In this document: positions 1 to 7,265 of the stretch, in pieces
How the letters are laid out: every line of letters begins with the position of its first letter
Numbering within the stretch: position 1 is the first letter of the stretch
Assembly: GCA_902984215.1 (NCBI GenBank)
Contig: CADWAF010005209.1
Coordinates: 1-12,305 of the forward strand
DNA length: 12,305 nucleotides
Source: Willaertia magna
Lineage: Eukaryota > Heterolobosea > Eutetramitea > Acrasida > Naegleriidae
Direction of reading: 5' to 3'
Position numbers and translations under genes: made by a program
The notes under the pieces: generated by a model
What the model saw: the letters and a program-made list of their open reading frames with translations, nothing else
Database searches by the model: none
Told to the model about the DNA's origin: nothing

Positions 1-332
1 AAACCCATACAAAAAACTTTAAATTGTGTTATTGGAAATGGAATGACATGTCACTGTTTTTCTAAACACCACTGAAATTAAAAACACTTTGCTTATCTTC
101 ACTGTAAATTAGTATAAAATCATCTACTTTAATTTTCACACGCCTTTTCCCAATTTTAACAAAACATCGATATCACGAATATTAAAAGTAGTCAACTTGG
201 TATTTGTTCCATAAATTTGGATCATCAACCGTATTATATATATTTATTACAATAAATTAACAGGTCCACTAAACTGTGACCAGCCATCTGTCCTAGAAAA
301 AAGGTGTCTAGAGACCATTTAACCAATTTTGA
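1..332. other. Non-coding upstream region
   Basis: No convincing coding frame on either strand. It is AT-rich with mixed composition. It contains a perfect 10-bp palindrome TGACATGTCA (44-53) and an imperfect 14-bp palindrome centred on TCTAGA (303-316, one mismatched pair), about 20 bases before a TATA-like sequence. The few upstream ATGs (near 37, 43 and 48) open only very short frames, so they do not supply a start for the frame that follows. Either palindrome could be a protein-binding site, but nothing in the sequence identifies a factor. Confidence 0.5.
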
Positions 333-1634
333 AAAAGGTATAAAAGCACTAATAACAAACCCATAAAACTACCTACTATCAACAACCAAACCTCAACAAT
401 ATACCCATTGTCACTTAACCAATACCCATCATCATCATCATCTCCATCCGATCAACAATATTATAATAAACAAACAACAACTTCACCATTACTTGAAGTT
501 AATAATTATTATAATAATAATCAATACATCCAAACATCAACAATATACCCATCATCATTTAATCATCATTATCATTATGCATCATCATCATCTCCATTCG
601 ATCAACATCATTATAATAAACAAACAACAACTTCACCATTACTTGAAGTTAATAATTATGATAATAATCAATATAATCATACAACTTCACATCATTATGA
701 AGTTAATAATAATTATTTTAATAATCAAAACATTCAACCAACTTCACCATTATTTGAAGTTACAAATTTAAATTATAATAATCAATATTTAACTTCACCT
801 TATCATAAAGTTTATAATGCATTATTAGGTAATAATTTATTACAACCATATATACAAACAACTTTACCATCATTTGAAATTAATAATTTAAATTATAATA
901 ATCAATATTCAACTTCAACCAATAGTGAAGTTAATAATAATTATATATTAAATACATTAATAAACAATAATAAAGATAATGTATGTTATAATAATATTAA
1001 AAATAATGTAATTAATATAAATAACAAAAATACAACTTCACTTATTATTGAAGTTAATAAAAATGAAATAATTGATTTAATTAACAACAAAAGCAAAAAA
1101 AAAGAAAAAAAATTTGATATAATTAAAGAAATGGGTGATTTTAAATTTGAATGCAAATATAGAAATAAAAAATTGTGTAAAATGGATATTATACAAAGAG
1201 AAATTTTAAAATCTCAATTTAAAATATTTGCATATGCTGTAAGAAATGTAATATTTAATTTAATGAATATTAATGAATATAAATATAAAAAGAATGTTAT
1301 AGTTGGATGTATTGATTTTGAAGTTTTTTATTACTTTTTTTATGAAATGGATGGTGCTGTTTTTAAAAAGAAATATCAAACTTTAAAAAAGAATGGATAT
1401 AAAGAAAAAGAACTTTGTATAATATTTAAATTTAAAAATGTATTACCTGTATTATATAATGTTAATAGTTGGGGTATACATGAATATGAAGCAAGAATCA
1501 TAGGAAAAAATAATGAAATATTTATTACAATATATAAACTGAATATAGAATATATTATATTTGTTTGTAATTTAAATAATTATATTGTCAAAACTACTTT
1601 TAAATATAGACAACAAATTTTAATAGATCAATAA
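333..1634 (+). CDS. Asn/Tyr/Ser-rich repeat protein, start codon missing or lost
   Basis: This frame is open from the TGA at 330-332 to the TAA at 1632-1634. The family is not recognised. The N-terminal ~230 residues are low complexity (Asn, Tyr, Ser, Thr, His) and hold eight copies, some imperfect, of a T-T-S-x-x-x-E-V motif encoded by a palindromic DNA module. Then comes a basic stretch (KSKKKEKK, about 1093-1116) and an ordered-looking ~170-residue C-terminal domain rich in Lys, Ile, Phe and Tyr. This contains IDFEVFYYFFYEMD, which faintly resembles IDFKYFVYY in the gene at 7266. No in-frame ATG occurs before 1131. The repeat register shows that coding similarity reaches back to at least 393, so the true start is upstream of the TTG at 408. 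Explanations are a lost ATG (ATA at 363 is a candidate), a non-AUG start, or an unseen 5' exon. The frame itself has no internal stop, so it may be functional or recently inactivated. An AATAAA overlaps the stop codon. Confidence 0.55.
   Translation, partial: KRYKSTNNKPIKLPTINNQTSTIYPLSLNQYPSSSSSPSDQQYYNKQTTTSPLLEVNNYYNNNQYIQTSTIYPSSFNHHYHYASSSSPFDQHHYNKQTTTSPLLEVNNYDNNQYNHTTSHHYEVNNNYFNNQNIQPTSPLFEVTNLNYNNQYLTSPYHKVYNALLGNNLLQPYIQTTLPSFEINNLNYNNQYSTSTNSEVNNNYILNTLINNNKDNVCYNNIKNNVININNKNTTSLIIEVNKNEIIDLINNKSKKKEKKFDIIKEMGDFKFECKYRNKKLCKMDIIQREILKSQFKIFAYAVRNVIFNLMNINEYKYKKNVIVGCIDFEVFYYFFYEMDGAVFKKKYQTLKKNGYKEKELCIIFKFKNVLPVLYNVNSWGIHEYEARIIGKNNEIFITIYKLNIEYIIFVCNLNNYIVKTTFKYRQQILIDQ
337..346 (+). 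promoter_or_regulatory. TATA-box-like sequence
   Basis: GGTATAAAAG matches the classical eukaryotic TATA consensus and stands out by its flanking G/C bases. It lies just inside the 5' end of the open frame that starts at 333, so translation would have to begin downstream of it. In such AT-rich DNA a chance match is quite possible. Confidence 0.35.
393..692 (+). repeat. Two tandem ~150-bp coding repeats
   Basis: A unit beginning TCAACAATATACCC recurs at 393 and 537. The palindromic T-T-S-P-L-L-E-V segment recurs exactly 150 bp apart (479 and 629). The copies share an S-T-I-Y-P start, a Ser run, and a [SF]-D-Q-x-x-Y-N-K-Q-T-T-T-S-P-L-L-E-V core. The offset of 144 versus 150 bp reflects a two-codon length difference, so the reading frame is kept. 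Confidence 0.8.
479..1055 (+). repeat. Palindromic module copies in gene at 333, inverted orientation
   Basis: Copies of AACTTC-N10-GAAGTT lie at 479-500, 629-650, 683-704, 740-761, 911-932 and 1034-1055. Degenerate copies are at 791-812 (right arm AAAGTT) and 860-881 (AACTTT/GAAATT). Every copy is 22 bp and in the same codon phase. The N10 loops at 485 (ACCATTACTT) and 746 (ACCATTATTT) are close to the reverse complement of the loop that dominates elsewhere (AAATAATAGT). These copies therefore appear to be in the opposite orientation, yet still encode T-S-x-x-x-E-V because the arms are symmetric in phase. Confidence 0.8.
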
Positions 1635-1983
1635 ATAGAACTATAGATAACATTATTTGTAATTTAATTAATTAAGTAAAAAAATGAATCTCTAAGATAT
1701 AATATAATTATTTTTTCCGAGTTTTTAGCTTTTCTGCTTTAATAAGAAAAACTTGAAACTTTTACAATTATATTTGTATCTCAGAGATTTATTTTTTTAT
1801 TTATTTGGTTAGATTTTGTTTGAAAGGTATTATAAAATATTAAATTTTTGTACAAAATTATTTTAAATAAATATTTTGATTTAAATTATTGTAAATCCCT
1901 TTTTTTTTTGTAATAGTATTGGCGAGTTTTTTGATTTAGATGTAAAATTTATTTAAAAAAAATTCTAAAAAAAAAATTCTTAA
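1635..1983. other. Intergenic region with poly-A/poly-T runs
   Basis: No coding frame is seen. It contains the fold-back element at 1676-1800, a T10 run near 1900, and A-rich tracts leading into the next coding unit. Composition is typical of 3'/5' flanking DNA in an AT-rich eukaryote. Confidence 0.5.
1676..1800. repeat. ~125-bp fold-back inverted repeat
   Basis: The left arm (about 1676-1710, with AATCTCTAAGATA) pairs with the right arm (about 1766-1800, with TATCTCAGAGATT). Arms are about 33-35 bases with a few mismatches and one offset, far beyond a chance AT hairpin because the CTCT/AGAG core is included. The ~55-bp middle holds a partial second inverted repeat (AGTTTTTAG / AAGAAAAACT). 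It sits just after the stop at 1634. It may be a MITE-like fold-back element, a terminal-repeat remnant, or an RNA hairpin in a 3' untranslated region. No target-site duplication is obvious. Confidence 0.65.
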
Positions 1984-2027
1984 AAAAAAATATCAAAAAA
2001 AATATCCAACCACCCATCCAATAATCA

Positions 2028-2028
<1 letters not shown>

Positions 2029-2058
<30 letters not shown>
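2029..2058 (+). repeat. (AAC)10 microsatellite
   Basis: Ten uninterrupted AAC triplets in the coding phase, giving a ten-residue polyasparagine run. Homopolymeric Asn tracts are common in AT-rich amoebozoan proteins. Confidence 0.95.
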
Positions 2059-2059
<1 letters not shown>

Positions 2060-2333
2060 TACCTCGAAACCAAAACAACAATAACAACAGACAAAACAAT
2101 TATCAATCAAATTATAGGCAAAACTACCATCAAAAACAACACTACAACAATAATAATAACAACTATCAATACAACCGCAATAACAGCAACAATTATCAAT
2201 TCAACTACAAATACAATAATCAAAACTACTATAATCAAAACCAATACAACAACAACAATAATAATCAAAACCAACATTACAACAATAATAATAACAACTC
2301 TCAATACTATAACCATAGATCTAACTATAAAAC

Positions 2334-2607
2334 AACTTCACAAAATAATGAAGTTAATAATAAAATTTATAATAACAATAAAACTTCACATAATAATGAA
2401 GTTAATAAAAGAAATTATTATAATTATAACTCAACTTCACATAATAATGAAGTTAATAGAAGAAATGATTATATTTATAACTCAACTTCACATAATAATG
2501 AAGTTAATAGAAGAAATAATTATATTTATAACTCAACTTCACATAATAATGAGGTTAATAGAAGAAATTATTATAATTATAAATCAACTTCACAAAATAA
2601 TGAAGTT
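2334..2607 (+). repeat. Six tandem ~51-bp repeats carrying the palindromic module
   Basis: Palindrome copies start at 2334, 2382, 2433, 2484, 2535 and 2586, spaced 48 bp once and then 51 bp. The typical loop is ACATAATAAT or ACAAAATAAT, and the right arm at 2551 is GAGGTT. The encoded unit is roughly T-S-H-N-N-E-V-N-R-R-N-x-Y-x-Y-N-S. The linker (N-R-R-N-x-Y) differs from that in the other arrays, while the 22-bp palindrome is shared. Confidence 0.85.
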
Positions 2608-3128
2608 AATAATTTAAAAAGAAATTACAATAATTATAATAATTATTATGAACCACCAAGGAAAAAAATAGATCATAAAAAAAGAAAGAATGAAAAAGAA
2701 CCTTTGAAATTAGATTATTATTATAAATTATTAGGTCGTTTACGTAAAGACGAACGTAATATGATAAAAAAAATAGAGCGTAAACCTTACACCTATTGTT
2801 TTATGAATCTAAATAATTACGAATATAAAGTAGTAAGATATTAGGCTATATTGAAAGAAAAATATATGTAGAATTTTAAAGAATTAGAAGACATTAATGC
2901 TCTATTAGTGAAAGAAATTGATAGATATATTAAAAATAGTATTTTAGTTAATGTTCAAAATTTGGAAAGTGAAATTAAAGAAGAAAAAGTAAATAATGAT
3001 ATGTTATTTATTAGAAATAATATCAAAGATATTTCTCTATTGTGTAAATATACTCCTAAGATAGTTACGTTTTTTTTCAATTCTTATAATCACAATAATT
3101 CTAATCCAATAGAATTAAAAAAGAAAGA

Positions 3129-4613
3129 AGTAAATGTAAAAATACTTTGAATAGTAAATTTTATATTTATTATTTAACATTTAAGAGCAATCCTCAATGG
3201 ATATTAATATTATCTAAAAGCATGATGATAGTGGCTGTGAGATTAAAAATATTAAATGAAGTATTTGTAGGGCAAACATTAGAAGAAAAAGTTAAAAGAA
3301 TTTTAGCTATTTATAAATCTAAAAAATATTATTTGAACCCACATGTTAAAAATTATAAAAAATTTCAAACTAAACTACTTGAAGGGGGCTTAAATTTGGA
3401 TTATATTGAGTATTTAAAAAGAAATTAATTATACAAAACCTTAATTAATTATTTTTATAAAAATAACATGATTGATAAAGAGATATACGAAATAGTAATG
3501 AAGAAGGTAGAGGGGATGGTTAAAAAAGTTAGTATTAAAGTATCAAATTCATTTAATTTGTTAAAAGAAATTGATTATAGTTATAAAGAAAAATTAACAG
3601 TGTTTTATAAAGAAAAACAAAATTAAAATAATACTACTTCATCAACTACAATTAAAAAAACAACTTCTACTCCAACAAGTATTCCTCTAAAACTTACTAT
3701 AACTACTATTCTAACAACTAGTTCAAAAACTACTGTAACTACTACTTCAACAAATACTATAACTACTACTATTCCAAAACTTACTGTAACAACTACAATT
3801 ACTACTCCAAAACTTACTATCCCAACAACTAGTTCAAATACTACTATCATTCCTACTCCAACAAATACTGTAACAACTACAACTACTACTTCAAAACCTA
3901 TTGTAACTACTATTATTCCAACAACTAGTTCAAAAACTACTCTTACTCCAACAAATACTATAACTACTACTATTCCAAAACTTATTGTAACAACTGCAAC
4001 TACTACTTCAAAACCTACTGTAACTACTATTCTAACAACTAATTCAAATACTACTATCACTCATACTCCAACAAATGCTATAACTACTACTATTTCAAAA
4101 CTTACTGTAACAACTGCAATTACTACTCCAAAACCTACTATCCCAACAACTAGTTCAAATACTACTATCATTCCTACTCCAACAAATGCTATAACAACTA
4201 TAACTACTACTCCAAAACCTATTGTAACTACTATTCTAACAACTAGTTCAAATACTATTATCACTCTTACTCCAACAAATACTGTAACAACTATAATTAC
4301 TACTCTAAAACCGACTGTAACTACTCCTACTATACCAATAATTGCAACTACGACAAACACAAACGATCAAAAAACTAGAACAATCTTTAATACAACATCA
4401 CAAATCCAGCCAAAGAAACATATTATTAAACTTGTAAAAACGCCAAGTAACAATAATAAACAAATAACATTAGATAAAAACTTATCTGAAAAGAGTGTTA
4501 TTAAGCCATTAAACAATAGAACTGCTGGAATAACTATTGTTGAAAATAGTACAACAATTATTGAAAATAGTTATTATTATGCACTAAAAGCAAAAAAAAA
4601 GTTGCAGTTGTAA
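3129..4613 (+). pseudogene. Middle part of decayed unit: helical region and Thr/Pro-rich tract
   Basis: After a 1-nt shift near 3125-3147 the coding signal runs in frame 0. Residues from about 3147 (N-S-K-F-Y-I-Y-Y-L-T-F-K) form a Lys/Leu/Ile-rich, probably helical region. A TAA at 3426-3428 interrupts it, but the same frame continues (L-Y-K-T-L-I-N-Y-F) through an ATG at 3468 and a short Lys/Glu-rich segment to a TAA at 3624-3626. It then goes without further stops into a ~250-residue Thr/Pro/Ser/Val tract. It ends in an out-of-frame TAA at 4611-4613 just after an A9 run (4592-4600), where a shift restores the downstream frame. Retention of one phase across two stops argues for a single ancestral frame. 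The family is not recognised. The Thr/Pro tract resembles mucin-like spacers and may be an extended linker. Confidence 0.55.
3633..4370 (+). repeat. Thr/Pro-rich higher-order tandem repeats
   Basis: The marker ACAACTAGTTCAAA (one variant AATTC) recurs at 3714, 3825, 3921, 4035, 4146 and 4239. Spacings are 111, 96, 114, 111 and 93 bp, all multiples of three. Copies 1-3 and 4-6 are offset by 321, 321 and 318 bp, showing duplication of a ~321-bp (107-codon) block made of three subunits. The encoded sequence alternates T-T-[IV]-x-P-K-[LP]-T-[VI]-x-T-T. Long antisense open frames here are shadows of this ACT/ACA codon composition. Confidence 0.8.
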
Positions 4614-5902
4614 TTAATTGCTCATTAAACCCTATTATTAGAGATAGATTTCAAGTTAAATTTATTGAAATTTTAGACAAAAATGAATGTGAATACAGAG
4701 TTAATGAAAATGGATTTTGGGATAATTTAGATTTACAATTAATGTCCGATTACAAAAATAAAACTTTACAAAATAATGAAGTTAACTAACAAACAACTTC
4801 ACAAAATAATAAAGTTAACAAACAAACAACTTCAAAAAATAATGAAGTTAAACATTTATTAACTTCAAATAGTAATGAAGTTACAAAGAAATTAAATACT
4901 AATAATGTTTGTTTTAAACATTTATTTAGTAAACAATTTAAAGGAGAAAATGATGGTTTAAATATGGAAATATTTTTAAATACTAATAGTACTGATATTA
5001 ATGTATTTAATTTGTATTATATCTAAGATGTTATCAGTTTATTACCTGATTAATGGTTAACAAGTGGTGTATTAAATTCATTTGCTATTCAAACAAATAA
5101 AAATGAACCTAATGTATTAGTTATGCATGTAGAAATAGCAAGTTTACTCTATCCTAATGATCTATCACATAAAATAATTAATAACTATTATCTAAACATC
5201 GACTTTAAGCGAATAGATAAAATATTCTTACTTTTACCATTAATAACAAATGAAGATGAAAAAGACGAAGATAATGCTGATTATTCTTTAAGTAAAAGTA
5301 ATCATTATCAATTAATATATTATGAAAGAAAAAGTAATACTATTTTTTATTTAGATACCTGGAAAAATATGTTTGAATATAAATATGTAACAAATTTTAT
5401 AAACGTAGTAAAAGGTTTTTATGGTAGAAAAAATATCAATATTCAAAATATTAAAGTCTGTAAGCTATTAATTACAAAACAAATTAATGAGGTAGATTGT
5501 AGGGTAATGATACTTTTATTTATTAAGTACTTGGTTAAGAATAGTATATTTGATAGAGATATTTCTATTCATATAAATACAACTAATATATATATATATA
5601 AAAAAGACACCATTGATAGCTGTATTAAGTTTTTTAAACAAAAGAAGTATTTTAAAGAAGAAATAACTGATTTTTATTTATTTAATCTAATTAATAATTT
5701 CAATTTATTAATTAATTGTTTAGAAAAGTATAAATATTTTATTTTAGGAAGTAAAATAGAAAATTTAAACCATTTAAATATTAATCACTTAAAACTATTA
5801 TATGATATTTTTGGTATTCTATTAAATTTTTTTCATGACGCTAAAAGAAAGAATGAAAATATAAAGAACTTATTTTTTGAAACAATTAAAAATTTACAAT
5901 AA
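4594..5902 (+). pseudogene. Ulp1/C48-type cysteine protease domain, decayed
   Basis: Frame 2 can be followed from the A9 shift at 4592-4600 to the TAA at 5900-5902, interrupted by TAA at 4787, 5024 and 5051. After four 11-residue T-S-x-x-x-E-V repeats comes a domain with the order expected of Ulp1/SENP de-ubiquitin-like proteases. W-L-T-S-G-V-L-N-S-F (5054 on) matches the substrate-groove WL-[ND]-x-x-[IV] segment. It is followed by K-I-F-L-L-L-P-L, then N-H-Y-Q-L-I-Y-Y (His codon 5303), F-Y-L-D-T (Asp codon 5354), and Q-I-N-E-V-D-C-R (Gln codon 5480, Cys codon 5498). His-Asp (17), Asp-Cys (48) and Gln-Cys (6) spacings are almost those of yeast Ulp1 (17, 49, 6). The usual HW is HY and CG is CR. 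Such domains occur in transposon-encoded proteins as well as SUMO proteases. The triad survives although the frame is broken upstream. Confidence 0.7.
4762..4882 (+). repeat. Four tandem 33-bp repeats carrying the palindromic module
   Basis: Palindrome copies start at 4762 (left arm AACTTT), 4795 (right arm AAAGTT), 4828 and 4861, exactly 33 bp apart. They encode 11-residue units such as T-T-S-K-N-N-E-V-K-H-L. The TAA at 4787-4789 corresponds to an AAA codon in the next unit, so this stop can be traced to a single-base substitution relative to its sister repeat. Confidence 0.85.
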
Positions 5903-6919
5903 AAGAGAACTTCTTATAACAGTATTAGCATTTCTAAATTTAAAAGTTCTAATGATAAATCTTATAATGATTATATTGAGAATATTGATAATTTAAAGAA
6001 TTCTACATGTGATTTGCAAAATGATTTAGAAAAAAAATTAAATAAAAATAGAGATATATATCATTATAACATAGATACTATTAATGATATTACTAATTCT
6101 TTAATTGAATTTAATGGAGGAACATTAAATGTTAATGAAGTATTATTATTTTTAGATGATAAAACTGAAGACATAACTATAAATTTGTGCTATAATATGG
6201 GTACTTTTAAAAAATATGCTCAACAAAATGGTATATGTCATTTCAAAGATTTAAAAAAAATAATAATTTGAGATACAGAAGCAACTTACAACCTTGGTTC
6301 AAAAGGAGGTTTTTATGTCACTGAAATCACTTTTGCCTATTTCAATTTATTTACTTTTGAACTATCATTTAAACATTTATACACAAAAAGACAGAGACTC
6401 GTTACAAATTTTAATGTTAAAAAATCAGCAACTTGAGTAACAAACTATTTAACAGGTATACCTTTTGTATATGACAAAGAAAGAGAAGAATTTGAAGAAA
6501 ACAAATATGTAACTCCATTTTTAATTGAAGGAGGGGATATTATTTATGATAATATTAAAAGATTATTGAGAAATAGTAATTATTCCTTTGGTAAAGGAAT
6601 AAATCCTTTAGAAAATAGTATTATCGGTGAAGTAAATAGATTATATAGAACTAATTATAAAATTTTTAAAGTTAGTGATTTATTATTGTTCTTAGGTAAT
6701 AAATGTCAAAGTAGAGAAATAGATAGTAAAATGAAAGCATCAACAGAATCTTCATTCTTTACATATTGCAAATAACATAAATATAATACACCACGTTCAC
6801 AAAGTAATTAAATGTATCATTGTTCTTATCGTGACACTTTTTGTTACGCGAATGAAATATTTAAATATTTTAAAAAACAGTTTAATATTACATTTAAAAT
6901 ATTGAAGCATAATTTTTAA
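5903..6919 (+). pseudogene. DEDDh exonuclease-like domain, decayed
   Basis: The protease frame continues in phase past 5902 to a final TAA at 6917-6919, through TGA at 6269-6271 and 6434-6436 and TAA at 6773-6775 and 6809-6811. A helical segment comes first. Next is I-I-I-stop-D-T-E-A-T (Asp codon 6272, Glu codon 6278), resembling the D-x-E motif I of DnaQ-type 3'-5' exonucleases, followed by Y-V-T-E-I-T-F. Then comes N-Y-L-T-G-I-P-F, a F-G-K-G-I-N-P-L-E-N segment, a D-L-L-L-F-L, a C-x-x-H-like Y-C-K-stop-H, and H-C-S-Y-R-D at 6818-6835. The last fits the H-x(4)-D ExoIII motif. From memory this order (D-x-E, KG, DL, C..H, HCS/HCA) resembles an uncharacterised exonuclease-like family found in animal and protist mobile-element proteins. 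Motif II is not clear to me. It may be the C-terminus of the protease gene or a second gene that has lost its start. Confidence 0.5.
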
Positions 6920-7265
6920 ATCAACATATCAATTATTTGTTGGTCAAGTTTCAAGATTTCTTAAAATCTTAATAAACAGTAGTTATTGTAACTTCAAATA
7001 ATGTGAAGTTGTAGTTTTGTTTTTATTGTAACTTCAAATATTATGAAACTGTAAATCATTGTAACACCCCATTATTTTGTGAAGTTTATTTATTTAAGAA
7101 ATTTAACAATAATGTCTTACAGTACTATTAAATGACATTACTTAAAGTATCTAAAGAATATTTGGTGTCTAAATTATGTTTATAGTATTATTCTATATTG
7201 TTTTTCACTTTTTTGTAAACTTTAAATTTTTTTCTAATCCCCAATTCTTAAACGTCCTTAAAAAA
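6920..7265. other. Intergenic region with degenerate palindromic modules and hairpins
   Basis: No coding frame is supported. It holds three altered copies of the palindromic module. It also has a 7-bp-arm hairpin AAGATTT-CTTA-AAATCTT (6953-6970) shortly after the end of the decayed unit, and an inverted repeat TAATGTC/GACATTA (7110-7140). The open frame that extends upstream of the next gene to 7176 is hydrophobic leader-like sequence of non-coding composition, and I do not take it as coding. Confidence 0.5.
6990..7086 (+). repeat. Three degenerate intergenic copies of the palindromic module
   Basis: 6990-7010 keeps perfect AACTTC/GAAGTT arms but has a 9-base loop (21 bp in all). 7030-7050 has a 9-base loop and a damaged right arm (GAAACT). 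7063-7086 resembles the opposite-orientation form (loop near CCATTATTTT, right arm GAAGTT) with a damaged left arm and two extra bases. None has the exact 22-bp length of the copies in coding frames. Confidence 0.65.

Larger units (their letters stand above)
1984..3150 (+). pseudogene. Asn-rich N-terminal part of decayed protease/exonuclease unit
   Basis: Frame 1 is open from the TAA at 1981 through 2841. It encodes an Asn/Gln/Tyr-rich head with ten consecutive AAC codons, then six 16-17-residue repeats with the T-S-x-x-x-E-V module, then a basic region (PPRKKIDHKKRKN) and a charged segment. In-frame TAG codons stand at 2842-2844 and 2869-2871. Beyond them coding-like sequence continues in the same frame (E-L-E-D-I-N-A-L-L-V-K-E-I) to a TGA at 3148-3150, where the signal moves to another frame. 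There is no ATG before 2761. An in-frame ATA at 2002-2004 directly after an A run looks like a lost start, since other starts here have the form A(6+)-ATG. The product family is not recognised. I read this as the 5' part of a decayed gene; a multi-exon arrangement cannot be excluded. Confidence 0.6.

Noticed and set aside
2107..2316. Antisense open frame rich in Val/Ile
   Set aside because: It is the reverse complement of AAC/CAA/AAT codons of the Asn-rich head and has no independent coding features.
2348..2617. Overlapping plus-strand frame of M-K-L-I-I repeats
   Set aside because: It is an out-of-phase reading of the 51-bp repeat array; the T-S-x-x-x-E-V phase joins up with flanking coding sequence. 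The same applies to the M-K-L-I-I-I frame at 493-771.
3623..4360. Two long antisense frames rich in Val
   Set aside because: They mirror the ACT/ACA Thr-rich repeat tract; the sense frame is in phase with coding sequence on both sides.
7176..7265. N-terminal hydrophobic extension that could be a signal peptide for the gene at 7266
   Set aside because: The Phe/Val/Leu-rich extension looks like translated AT-rich leader; the ATG at 7266 follows an A run and begins a basic polar N-terminus.
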